Shown: positions 16,186-24,241 of the stretch, piece by piece
How the letters are laid out: each line of letters starts with the position of its first letter
How positions within the stretch are numbered: the first letter of the stretch is position 1
Origin: Alphaproteobacteria bacterium
GTDB taxonomy: Bacteria > Pseudomonadota > Alphaproteobacteria > Bin65
NCBI GenBank assembly: GCA_022819985.1
Contig: JAJEGH010000033.1
Coordinates: forward strand, 62,001-126,000
DNA length: 64,000 nt
Reading direction: 5' to 3'
The notes under the pieces: generated by a model
What the model was told of the DNA's origin: nothing
Seen by the model: the letters and a program-made list of their open reading frames with translations, nothing else
Databases searched by the model: none
Translations under genes and position numbers: made by a program

Positions 16186-16214
16186 CGGTCTTTTCCTCGC
16201 AGAATGCGCTTTCG

Positions 16215-17093
16215 TCAGGCCGCCGCCCTCAGGCGCGCCGACAGCAGTTTCGGGATATCGCTCGGCACGTCGGCGACGGCGACCCCCGCCGCCTCAAGCG
16301 CCTTTCGCTTCGATTGGTAATCGCCTTTGCCGCCGGAAACAATGGCGCCGGCATGGCCCATCTTCTTTCCCGGCGGCGAGGCGCGGCCGGCGACGAAGGC
16401 GACAACGGGCTTGGCCATCCCGGCGGCGTATTCCGCAGCGTCCTCCTCGGCGCTGCCGCCGATTTCGCCGCAGATGACCGCCGCTTCGGTTTTCGGATCG
16501 GCGTCGAGGATTTCCAGCGCCTCGCGCGTCGTCGTGCCGATAATCGGATCGCCGCCGACGCCGTAGATCGCCGACTGGCCGTAGCCGTTCTGGGTCAGCA
16601 CCAGGCTGAGCAGGGTGCCCAGGCTGCCGGAGCGGGAAATCACGCCGACGCCGCCGGGCCGGAACACCCGCGGATTGAACGCCGGCAGGATGCCCGCAAA
16701 GGTCTCGCCGGGCGTCACCAGGCCGGCGGTGTTCGGGCCGACGATCCTTGTGCCGTTCGCCCGGGCCGCGGCCATCATCTCCATCACGTCATGGGCCGGG
16801 ATGTGTTCGGTCAGGCAGACCAGCAGCTTCGCGCCGGCCTCGCAGGCGTCGAAGGCCGCATCCTTCGCCATGGCCGGCGGAATGAACATCAGCGCCACGT
16901 CGAACGGCGCTTCCCCGGACGCTTCGGCAGCCGACGCGAAAACCGGCAGGCCGAGATGGACCGTGCCCGCCTTGCGCGGGTTGACGCCGCCGACCACGGC
17001 CGCGCCGTAGTCGATCATGGCCTGCGTCCAGAAGGTGCCCTGCTTTCCGGTGACGCCCTGGACGAGGATGCGGTGGCCCCTGCGCAGGATCAT
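16215..17093 (-). CDS. CoA ligase alpha subunit, SucD-like (sulfoacetate-CoA ligase candidate)
   Basis: Alpha subunit of an ADP-forming acyl-CoA synthetase. The 292-residue protein has the CoA-binding Rossmann domain ([20 protein letters not shown], residues 10-30), the [12 protein letters not shown] segment and the phosphohistidine motif [10 protein letters not shown] (about residue 240). ATG at 17093 overlaps the stop of the beta-subunit gene by 4 bp, so the pair is coupled. It sits between sauS-like and xsc genes rather than with TCA genes, so it probably makes sulfoacetyl-CoA, as proposed for SauCD-type ligases. Succinate or malate as substrate cannot be excluded by sequence alone. Confidence 0.85.
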   Translation of the reverse strand: MILRRGHRILVQGVTGKQGTFWTQAMIDYGAAVVGGVNPRKAGTVHLGLPVFASAAEASGEAPFDVALMFIPPAMAKDAAFDACEAGAKLLVCLTEHIPAHDVMEMMAAARANGTRIVGPNTAGLVTPGETFAGILPAFNPRVFRPGGVGVISRSGSLGTLLSLVLTQNGYGQSAIYGVGGDPIIGTTTREALEILDADPKTEAAVICGEIGGSAEEDAAEYAAGMAKPVVAFVAGRASPPGKKMGHAGAIVSGGKGDYQSKRKALEAAGVAVADVPSDIPKLLSARLRAAA

Positions 17094-18244
17094 GCCGCCG
17101 CTCCCTGCGCTGCACCGCCCGCGGCGGCACCGACAGCCGCTTTCACCGCATCGTCCATCAGGTCGAAGGGCCGGTGGCCCAATTCGCGCTCGACCAGCGC
17201 AATCGCCTCGTCCTCCCCGGTGCCGTGGATGGTGAAAAAGACCGGAATACCGGGATCGAGCTTCTGCCACGCCCGGACCACGCCGTCGGCCATCACGTCG
17301 GTGCGCGCGAAGGCGCCGCAGAAATTGACCAGCAGGGAGCGGATGTTGGGGTTCTTGAGCAGGATGGTCAGCGCCGTTTCGGCCTTCGTGTACGCCTCGC
17401 CGCCGATCTCGAGGAAATTGGCCGGCCGGCCGCCGAAACGGGCGATCGCGTCCATGGTCGTCATGGTGAGGCCGGCGCCGTTCGCCAGCACGCCGACGCT
17501 GCCGTCCAGCTCGATATATTTCAGGCCCGCCGCCTGGGCTTCGGCCTCCAGCGCCGTCATGCGCTCCGGCGACCCGGCCTCGGCGACCGCCGCCTGCCGG
17601 CCTACCGAGGAATCGTCCAGCGTATACTTGCAGTCCAGGCAGACGATCCGTCCGTCTTCGGTAAGCGCGAGCGGATTGATCTCCAGAAGCTCGGCATCGA
17701 GCGCCCGGTAGCTCTCGTAGAGGTCGGTCAGAAACTCCGCGATTGCCGCGGCTTTTCCGTTCAGGTCGAGGCCTTCCAACGCGGCGGCCGCCCGTTCGGC
17801 GTTCAGACCCGCGGCGATATCGACTTCGATCCGGCGCATCGCTGCGGGATCGGCCGCCGCCATCTCCTCGACGTCCATTCCGCCCATCGCCGAGAACAGC
17901 ACGACCGGCCCGCGGCTCGCTGGATCGCTCAACACGGCGGCGTAGAGTTCGGCGGCAATCGGCACCGGCTCTTCTACCAACAGGCGCTCGATGCGGTGGC
18001 CGCCGATGGTCATGCCGAAAATGTCGGCGGCTGCCGCGCGGGCCTCGTCCGGCGAACCGGCGAACCGGATGCCGCCGGCCTTGCCGCGCTTGCCGGTGGG
18101 CGCCTGGGCCTTGACGACGCAGGCCCCGCCGAGCGCGCGCGCCGCGTCGGCCGCCGCTTCCGGGCTCTCCGCCACGAGGCCGTCCGGCACCGGCAGGCCG
18201 CGGGCCTTCAACAGCGCCTTGGCGGCATGTTCCTCGAAATTCAT
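17090..18244 (-). CDS. CoA ligase beta subunit, SucC-like (sulfoacetate-CoA ligase candidate)
   Basis: ATP-grasp subunit of an ADP-forming acyl-CoA synthetase, 384 residues, close to the usual SucC length. The N-terminal ATP-grasp domain starts NFEEHAAKALLKARGLPVP, with VVKAQAPTGKRGKAGGI (about residues 43-60) and the metal-binding LLEINPLALTEDG (about 185-197). The C-terminal ligase domain holds GGEAYTKAETAL. The start ATG lies 21 bp downstream of the sauS-like stop and the stop overlaps the alpha-subunit start. Operon position argues for sulfoacetate activation. Confidence 0.85.
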   Translation of the reverse strand: MNFEEHAAKALLKARGLPVPDGLVAESPEAAADAARALGGACVVKAQAPTGKRGKAGGIRFAGSPDEARAAAADIFGMTIGGHRIERLLVEEPVPIAAELYAAVLSDPASRGPVVLFSAMGGMDVEEMAAADPAAMRRIEVDIAAGLNAERAAAALEGLDLNGKAAAIAEFLTDLYESYRALDAELLEINPLALTEDGRIVCLDCKYTLDDSSVGRQAAVAEAGSPERMTALEAEAQAAGLKYIELDGSVGVLANGAGLTMTTMDAIARFGGRPANFLEIGGEAYTKAETALTILLKNPNIRSLLVNFCGAFARTDVMADGVVRAWQKLDPGIPVFFTIHGTGEDEAIALVERELGHRPFDLMDDAVKAAVGAAAGGAAQGAAA

Positions 18245-18265
18245 GCCGTGCCGCCGCAGGCGTGC

Positions 18266-19723
18266 CTAACGCCCATATTTCGCCCAGTGGTTGCCGAACA
18301 TCGCCTCCTCGCCCGGCCGGTCCTCCGGGATCGTGGTGACGAGGTGGGTGACGTTGATGAAATGGGACCAGTTGAGATTTTCGGAGATCGTGTTGCCGGC
18401 CCAGGTGCCTCCGCCCATCGACAGGGTGAAGGGCATGGCGTTGTCGAAGCTGCCGCCGTTACCGAAGGTGTGGGCCTGGTTGACCAGCACGCGCACGACA
18501 TCGGTCGATTCCGCGAGGTCGCGGGCGCGGTCCATGTCTTTCGTGTGGATGCCGACGGAATGGCCGAGGCCGGTGACGTGCAGAATTTCGGTGGCGATGC
18601 GCCTGGCGTCGGCGAAATCCATTGCCCGGTAGACCGTCAGGACCAGCGAGAGCTTCTCGTCGGCGAAGGAGTGTTTGCCGCCGACCGCCGCCTCCTCGAC
18701 CATGAAGAATTTCGCCTGCTCCGCGGCCTTCGGCAGGCCGAAGACCCGCGCGGCGACATCGGCGTCCTTCGCGATGACGCGGCGGTTGAGCGTCCCGCCC
18801 TGCCACAGCACACCCTCTATCGCCGCTTTCTCGCGCAGCGTGCAGCGGTAGCCGCCGGCGGCGACCAGGGCCGCCACGGCCGCCTCGTAGACATCGTCCA
18901 GGATAACGACGGCGTTTTCCGACGAGCAGGAGGTCGCGTTGTCGAAGATTTTCGACGCGCAGATCTTCTGCGCCGCATCCGTCAGATCGGCGCTCGAATC
19001 GATAATGACCGGCACGTTGCCGGGGCCGACGCCGATGGTCACGGTGCCGGATTTCATGGCGCGCCGGACGTTGTTCTGGCTGCCGGTGACGACCACCAGG
19101 TCGCTCCTGTCCATCAACGCGTGGGTCATGGCCTTGTCGACCGGCGGCGGCAGGATCTGGACCAGGTCTTCGGGATGGCCGGCCTTGCGCAATTCTGCGC
19201 GCATCAGGCGCACGGTCTCCGCCGTCGTGCGCTGGCCGGCCGGCGACGGCGCTATGATGACGGCATTGCCGCCCTTGAGCGCCATCATGGCCTTGTTGAC
19301 CGGCGTCGCGGCCGGGTTGGTCGACGGGCAGACCGCGCCGACGACGCCGACCGGCTTGCCGTATTTCACCAGGCCGCGCTCCGGAAGTTCCTCGATGACG
19401 CCGACCGTTCTGACCCGCATCAGGTCGCGCAGGGTGCCGAAGGTCTTGCGGGTGTTCTTGACGACCTTGCTCTCGACGTTGCCGAGGCCGGTGTCCTCGA
19501 CCGCGAGTTCGGCCAGCATGCGGGCGTTTTCCGGCTTGTAGATCGACCAGGCGAGTGCGGTGACGGCTTCGTCGACCCGCGCCTGGTCGCCGTTCTCGTA
19601 GGCATCCATCGCCGCCCGCGCCCGGTCGACCAGGCCGGCGACGATCGCTTCCGGTCCGGCCCCGGGAGCCGTTCCGCCGCCCGGCGGCGGCACGGCCGCC
19701 GCCAGTGCTGACTCTTCCGTCAC
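18266..19723 (-). CDS. sauS: CoA-acylating aldehyde dehydrogenase, SauS-like sulfoacetaldehyde dehydrogenase
   Basis: Would reduce sulfoacetyl-CoA to sulfoacetaldehyde with NAD(P)H. The 485-residue protein has the acylating-ALDH core: PVGVVGAVCPSTNPAATPVN (about residues 125-145), GVGPGNVPVIID, and the catalytic Cys in DNATSCSSENAVVI (about 265). Family members include AdhE N-domain, EutE and SauS; the adjacent xsc and CoA-ligase genes point to SauS. The start is GTG with GGAGAATGAG upstream. The gene lies 150 bp downstream of tctC and 21 bp upstream of the SucC-like gene, in the same operon. The gene symbol rests on context as well as family. Confidence 0.82.
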   Translation of the reverse strand: MTEESALAAAVPPPGGGTAPGAGPEAIVAGLVDRARAAMDAYENGDQARVDEAVTALAWSIYKPENARMLAELAVEDTGLGNVESKVVKNTRKTFGTLRDLMRVRTVGVIEELPERGLVKYGKPVGVVGAVCPSTNPAATPVNKAMMALKGGNAVIIAPSPAGQRTTAETVRLMRAELRKAGHPEDLVQILPPPVDKAMTHALMDRSDLVVVTGSQNNVRRAMKSGTVTIGVGPGNVPVIIDSSADLTDAAQKICASKIFDNATSCSSENAVVILDDVYEAAVAALVAAGGYRCTLREKAAIEGVLWQGGTLNRRVIAKDADVAARVFGLPKAAEQAKFFMVEEAAVGGKHSFADEKLSLVLTVYRAMDFADARRIATEILHVTGLGHSVGIHTKDMDRARDLAESTDVVRVLVNQAHTFGNGGSFDNAMPFTLSMGGGTWAGNTISENLNWSHFINVTHLVTTIPEDRPGEEAMFGNHWAKYGR

Positions 19724-19874
19724 CTCATTCTCCGTTCATGCGCAGGGCGCCGCGCGGGGCGGCTCCGCTACGTTGTCAATCGGGCGGCGCCGGGTTTCGG
19801 ACCGCCGGTTTGCCGGGCGCCGCCGCCGTCCGCGCGAAACCGGCGAACGGCGACAGGCATTCGGGAGGCGCGGA

Positions 19875-20831
19875 CTACAGGTCCTTCAGCAGGCCGGTCA
19901 GGAACTTCTGACGCTCTTTCCACATCTTCTGCACCGCAGCGCGGTCCATGATGCGGATCGGCGAGCCGCCGTTGCGCATCTGCTTGGCGACGCGCGCGTT
20001 GGCGAACATTTTGGGCATGACCGCGGCCAGCTTGTCGATCACCGCCTGCGGCGTGCCCTTGCGGACCATGATGCCGCGGAAGTTGACCGACGAATCGTCG
20101 ACGTCGTAGCCCTGCTCCTTGAAGGTCGGCACGTCCGGCAGGAACTGCTTGTCCCGCTGGAGATCGGCGATGCCGATGATCTTCAGGCTGGAGCGGCTGC
20201 GGTAGGAATCCGACAGGTTGTTGACGCCCGCCATGACCTGGCCGCCCAGCACCGACTTGAGCGCCGGCGCGCCGCCCTTGTGGGGGACGTAGCGCAGCTT
20301 CACGCCCAGCGCCTTCTGGATCTGCAGGAAGGCGATGTGGTGGCCGACGAACAGGCCGGCGCCCGAGACCGTCACCTTGCCCGGATTGTCCTTGGCCCAG
20401 GCCGTAAGGTCCTTCACCGAATTGAACTTGCTGTTCTTATTGACGACGAGGACGGCCGGATCGGCGCCCCAGTTGGCGATCGGCTCGAGATTGTCGATGT
20501 TGTACTTGGTCTTGAACTTGATCGACTGGGCGATGAAGTGCGGCACGTTGTAGGCCGCCATCTGGTAGCCGTCGGTCGACGCCCTGGAGGCGAAGTGGTT
20601 CCAGCCCACCTTGCCGCCGGCGCCCGGCCGGTTGAGGATCACGATCGGCTGGCCCAGCAGGCCCTTGTTGGCCGCCACCATGGTGACGATGCGGGCCTGG
20701 AAATCGGTCGCGCCGCCGGGGCTGTAGGCGACCGTCAGGCTGACCGGCTTGGTCGGATAGTCGGCGGCGGCCGCGTGCCCCGCCGGCACTGCGACGGCCA
20801 GCGCCGCCGCGGCGATTGCGAATTTCTTCAT
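19875..20831 (-). CDS. TctC-family periplasmic solute-binding protein
   Basis: Binding component of a tripartite tricarboxylate (TTT) transporter. The 318-residue protein opens with a signal peptide (MKKFAIAAAALAVAVPAGHA, cleavage after about AAAA) and the Bug/TctC signature YPTKPVSLTVAYSPGGATD (about residues 27-45). ATG at 20831 is chosen because GGAGGAAAC precedes it and the signal peptide starts there. It follows tctB and precedes the sauS-like gene on the same strand, suggesting that it captures sulfoacetate or a related C2 sulfonate. The ligand is inferred from context only. Confidence 0.88.
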   Translation of the reverse strand: MKKFAIAAAALAVAVPAGHAAAADYPTKPVSLTVAYSPGGATDFQARIVTMVAANKGLLGQPIVILNRPGAGGKVGWNHFASRASTDGYQMAAYNVPHFIAQSIKFKTKYNIDNLEPIANWGADPAVLVVNKNSKFNSVKDLTAWAKDNPGKVTVSGAGLFVGHHIAFLQIQKALGVKLRYVPHKGGAPALKSVLGGQVMAGVNNLSDSYRSRSSLKIIGIADLQRDKQFLPDVPTFKEQGYDVDDSSVNFRGIMVRKGTPQAVIDKLAAVMPKMFANARVAKQMRNGGSPIRIMDRAAVQKMWKERQKFLTGLLKDL

Positions 20832-20912
20832 CTTCGGTTTCCTCCACTTCGCTTCGATGGCGCGAACGCCGGTTGGCAGCCGGGCCGGCGGCACGGCTGG
20901 AACAGGATGCCC

Positions 20913-21449
20913 TTAGAACAGGATGCCTTGCGGGGTCTGCACCTTCAGGCCCAGGGCGAAAACGACATAGATGACGGCAACGAAGCCGACGGTGACGGCC
21001 AGCCTGACCGCCCATGTCCGCACGCTGTCGTGCGGCTGCGGATCGTACAGGCTGTACAGCGTGAGCATGGCGAGGAAGGCCGCGCCGTAGAAGCCGAGCC
21101 ACTCAGCCAGCGCGAAGACATAAACCAGCATCACGGCGAGGCCGGCGGCGATGTTCAGGAACTGCCGGCCGCCGATGCCGACGCCAGTGCGATTCTTCCC
21201 GCGCAGCGCGCGCAGCAGTGCCATCAGGGACAGCGCGACCATGAACCCGGAAAGAAGTTGCGGGAACAGGTAGGGCTGCGGATCCTCGACATCGAAGCTG
21301 ACGATCGCGACCCAACAGGCGACCGCCAGGATAATCAGGGCGGCGACCGATTGCTGCACTCTGCCGGCGACCGCCGATGCGGGCGCGGTTTCCGGCCCGC
21401 TCTCCGGCGCGGCTTCGGCCGGGGTCGCGTCTTCGGGCTTGCCGGTCAC
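20913..21449 (-). CDS. TctB-family small transporter subunit
   Basis: Four-helix membrane subunit of the TTT transporter, 178 residues. Hydrophobic segments occur near residues 30-50, 65-80, 95-130 and 150-170, with FPQLLSGFMVALSLMALLRA as in TctB. It starts with GTG at 21449, which overlaps the tctA stop as GTGA, so it is translationally coupled to tctA. The first 25 residues are rich in Pro, Ala and Glu and are probably cytoplasmic. Confidence 0.82.
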   Translation of the reverse strand: MTGKPEDATPAEAAPESGPETAPASAVAGRVQQSVAALIILAVACWVAIVSFDVEDPQPYLFPQLLSGFMVALSLMALLRALRGKNRTGVGIGGRQFLNIAAGLAVMLVYVFALAEWLGFYGAAFLAMLTLYSLYDPQPHDSVRTWAVRLAVTVGFVAVIYVVFALGLKVQTPQGILF

Positions 21450-22963
21450 GATGCGGCCTCCGCGGAAGCGGCCCGCTCCTGCCGTTTTACGCGGATTTCG
21501 GAGACGATGCTGTAGACCAGCGACAGCAGGACCAGGGCGATCAGCAAGATATTCAGCCAGCCGGTCAGGAAATAGGGCGCGATGCCGTCCTGCGCCTCGC
21601 CGATGATCCGGCCCTGGACATAATTGTGCTCGGCGATCGGCCCCAGGATGATGCCGAGCACCAGCGGCGCCGGGCTGAAGCCGTATCGCGCAAGGAAATA
21701 CATGCCTATGCCGAGCACCAGCATGATCGCCACGTCGGCCATCGAATTCTGCACGCTGTAGCTGCCGAACACGGCGAGGACGAGAATGGCGCTTGCGAGG
21801 ATCGGCGGCTTGACCTCGATCACCTTGGCGGCGAGGCCGGCGATCGCCAGGCCGAAGACCAGCATCAGGATCTGGCCGATCAGCATGGAGTTGATGAAGG
21901 AGAAAGCGACCGCGGCGTGTTTCTGGAACAGGTCCGGCCCCGGGAAGATGCCGTGGATCAGCAGGCCGCCGAGCAGGACCGCCGCCGTCGGGCTGCCCGG
22001 CACGGAAAGCGTGAGCAGCGGCACCAGCGACGGGCCGACCATCGCGTTGTTGGCGCTCTCGGCCGCGACGACGCCCTCGCTCTCGCCGGTGCCGTATTTC
22101 GCGCTGTTCCGCGAGAAACGCCGCGACTGGTCGTAGGCGACCAGGCCGGCAATCTGGCCGCCGGCGCCGGGGATCAGGCCGATGACCGTGCCGACCGTGC
22201 CGCCGATCACCAGCGCCCTCACCTTGGACACTGTCTCCAGCGCCGAACGCCAGACATTGGCCCGCCGGACTTCGAAAACCGTCCGCCGCGGATCCTTGCG
22301 GCCGCCTTCCAGCATCTCGATAACCTGCGGAATGGCGAACAGCCCGATCAGGGCGGCGATGATGTGGACGCCGCCCTCCAGTTCCTCGGTAAAGATGAAA
22401 CGCTCGACGCCCTGGATCGAGTCCGAGCCGATCATGGCGATCCACAGGCCGATGCAGCCGGCGAGCAGCCCTTTGACCACGGACTTCGAATCCAGCGTGC
22501 CGATGATCGTCACGCCGAGGATGGCGACCCAGAACAGGTGCGACGGTCCGAATTTCAGTGCCCAGCTCGCCAGCACAGGCGTCAGGAAGATCAGCACCAG
22601 AATGCCGAGGACGCCGCCGATGGCCGAGGAGATGAAACAGATTTGCAGGGCGCGCGCGCCAGCGCCCTTGCGCGCCATGACGTTGCCGTCGAGCGCCGTC
22701 GCGATATTGGCCGGCGCGCCGGGAATGTTGAGCAGAATGGCGCTGACCGCCCCTCCCGCAACGGTCGAGGTATAGGCCGCGCCCAGCAGCATCAGCCCCT
22801 GGGCCGGGTCCATATGGAAGGTGAAGGGGATCAGCAGGGCGACCGCCATGGTTGGCGACAGGCCCGGGGTCGCGCCGAGCAGCAGGCCGCCGATTGTGCC
22901 GGCGCACAGGATCAGCATGGAGGACCATGTGAAAACTGCGCCGAAATGGTCGAGAAATTCCAA
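21446..22963 (-). CDS. TctA-family large transporter subunit
   Basis: Main channel subunit of the TTT transporter, 505 residues with about 12 membrane segments. Family motifs include GGLLLGATPGLSPTMAVALL (residues 26-45), a second GxxxGxxPGxG-like copy in GTVIGLIPGAGGQIAGLVAY (about 270) and NNAMVGPSLVPLLTLSVPGS (about 320). The start is TTG at 22963 with GGGGAG five bases upstream. It is the first gene of the tctABC-sau-xsc operon; a LacI-type operator and a 14-bp palindrome lie upstream. Confidence 0.92.
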   Translation of the reverse strand: MEFLDHFGAVFTWSSMLILCAGTIGGLLLGATPGLSPTMAVALLIPFTFHMDPAQGLMLLGAAYTSTVAGGAVSAILLNIPGAPANIATALDGNVMARKGAGARALQICFISSAIGGVLGILVLIFLTPVLASWALKFGPSHLFWVAILGVTIIGTLDSKSVVKGLLAGCIGLWIAMIGSDSIQGVERFIFTEELEGGVHIIAALIGLFAIPQVIEMLEGGRKDPRRTVFEVRRANVWRSALETVSKVRALVIGGTVGTVIGLIPGAGGQIAGLVAYDQSRRFSRNSAKYGTGESEGVVAAESANNAMVGPSLVPLLTLSVPGSPTAAVLLGGLLIHGIFPGPDLFQKHAAVAFSFINSMLIGQILMLVFGLAIAGLAAKVIEVKPPILASAILVLAVFGSYSVQNSMADVAIMLVLGIGMYFLARYGFSPAPLVLGIILGPIAEHNYVQGRIIGEAQDGIAPYFLTGWLNILLIALVLLSLVYSIVSEIRVKRQERAASAEAAS

Positions 22964-22984
22964 ACCCGCTCCCCGCCCTCAAAA

Positions 22985-22998
22985 ATCCGGTACCGGAT
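22985..22998. promoter_or_regulatory. Perfect palindrome in the tctA leader
   Basis: ATCCGGTACCGGAT is a perfect 14-bp palindrome 22 bp upstream of the tctA start codon and 12 bp from the LacI-type operator. It could be a second regulator site or a hairpin in the leader RNA. Confidence 0.35.
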
Positions 22999-23009
22999 CA
23001 TGCTATTGA

Positions 23010-23037
23010 ATGAAAACTAATTTGCAAACGTTTTCAT
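23010..23037. promoter_or_regulatory. LacI-type operator upstream of the tctABC-sau-xsc operon
   Basis: The core TGCAAACGTTTTCA (23023-23036) is a LacI-type near-palindrome with central CG. ATGAAAAC (23010-23017) and GTTTTCAT (23030-23037) also form an outer inverted repeat. The core matches 13 of 14 bases with 24220-24233 beside the lacI gene. On the minus strand TTGCAA (23026-23021) and TAGCAT, 16 bp apart, could be the promoter, with the operator over its -35 box. Confidence 0.7.
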
Positions 23038-23122
23038 TTTCGCCGGCGTTGCGCAGGAGGCGGAGCCCGTTCCGGCCGCCCGGCCGGAGACCCGTTCCGG
23101 GGCGCCGGGCGGCAGCAGCCCG

Positions 23123-24142
23123 TTACATCAGCGCGCGCACGCCGACGCAGATGAACGCGGCGAGAAACAGCGTTTCGGCGCAGATCAGGACGATTGCCGC
23201 GGCGCCGACTTCGGCGATCTTGCGCAGCGACGTTTTCATGCCGACCGCGGCGATCGCGGTGAGCAGCGCCCAGCGCGAAATGTCGGCGAGCAGGTCGCGC
23301 ACCGCGGCGGGAATCAGCTCGAACGAATTGACGGCGGCCAGCGCGAAAAACAGCAGGATGAAACCGGGCACGAGGGGCGGCCTTTCCCCGGCCTGCCGCT
23401 CGACGCCGAAGCCGGCGAGGCACAGGCCGAAGATCAGGATGACCGGCGCGAGCATGGTCACCCGGATGAGTTTCACCACCGTCGCGGTCTCCCCCGCCGT
23501 TTCCGACACGGAGAACCCGGCGCCGACCACCTGGGCAACATCGTGGATCGTGCCGCCGAAGAACACGCCGGTCGCCGCCTCGCTCAGGTCCAGCAGGTCG
23601 GCGGCGATCGGATAGGCGATCATCGCCAGCGTGCTCAGCACGGTCACGCCCAGGACCGTGAATGTCAGGTTGCGCTGCGAGTTCTCGTTTTTCGGCAGAA
23701 TCGAGGCGATGGCCATGGCGGCCGACGCGCCGCAGATCGCGACGGCCCCGCCGGTGAGCAGCGCAAGGCGCCACCCCCGGCCCAGCATCCGGGCGCCGGC
23801 GAGCCCGAAAAGGATCGTGGCGAAGACCCCGGCGATGACCAGGGCGATCGGTTCCCAGCCCAGCCCGGCGACCAGGTCGGCGCTGATGCGCACGCCCAGC
23901 AGGGCCACGCCGAAGCGCAGGACCGTCTGGGCCGACAGGTCGATGCCGGCGACGCAGCGCCCCTCCTCGGCGAGAAAGCCGAACGCGATGCCCAGAAGCA
24001 GGGCGAGCAGCATCGCCGGCGCGCCGTAGTGGTCCGAGAGGAACTGCGCCGCGATCGCCAGGACGGCCGACAGCAGAACGCCGGGGCCGTAAACCGCAAC
24101 GCGCTGCCGGAGCGGGGAAAAGTCCAGCGGGGAAAGTTTCAA
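23123..24142 (-). CDS. YeiH/COG2855-family exporter (putative sulfite exporter)
   Basis: Integral membrane protein of 339 residues with about ten hydrophobic segments. Family features are LLALLLGIAFGFLAEEGRC, LRFGVALLGVRIS (about residues 75-90), AICGASAAMAIASILP (about 135-150) and FFGGTIHDVAQVVGAGFS (about 195). Relatives beside sulfonate-degradation genes have been proposed to export sulfite or sulfate. The start is TTG at 24142 with GGAGA 7 bp upstream. It is divergent from lacI and separated from tctA by its own intergenic region; both regions carry LacI-type operators. It would remove the sulfite released by Xsc. Confidence 0.85.
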   Translation of the reverse strand: MKLSPLDFSPLRQRVAVYGPGVLLSAVLAIAAQFLSDHYGAPAMLLALLLGIAFGFLAEEGRCVAGIDLSAQTVLRFGVALLGVRISADLVAGLGWEPIALVIAGVFATILFGLAGARMLGRGWRLALLTGGAVAICGASAAMAIASILPKNENSQRNLTFTVLGVTVLSTLAMIAYPIAADLLDLSEAATGVFFGGTIHDVAQVVGAGFSVSETAGETATVVKLIRVTMLAPVILIFGLCLAGFGVERQAGERPPLVPGFILLFFALAAVNSFELIPAAVRDLLADISRWALLTAIAAVGMKTSLRKIAEVGAAAIVLICAETLFLAAFICVGVRALM

Positions 24143-24207
24143 CGGAACGTCTCCGGGACCGGCCGGCGGGTGCGTCCTTGAAGTCTGCGCGGCCGGCGGG
24201 CTAGAAA

Positions 24208-24233
24208 TGCAAACGGGTTTGCAAATGTTTTCA
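24208..24233. promoter_or_regulatory. Overlapping LacI-type operators between exporter and lacI
   Basis: TGCAAAC-GG-GTTTGCA (24208-24223) is a perfect 7+2+7 inverted repeat. Overlapping it, TGCAAATGTTTTCA (24220-24233) matches the tctA operator core at 13 of 14 positions. The sites end 8 bp before the lacI ATG, suggesting autorepression and control of the divergent exporter gene. Confidence 0.75.
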
Positions 24234-24241
24234 TCACCGCT

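Noticed and set aside
16215..18244. Housekeeping succinyl-CoA synthetase (sucCD)
   Set aside because: No TCA-cycle genes are adjacent and the pair is embedded in a sulfonate operon; not fully excluded.
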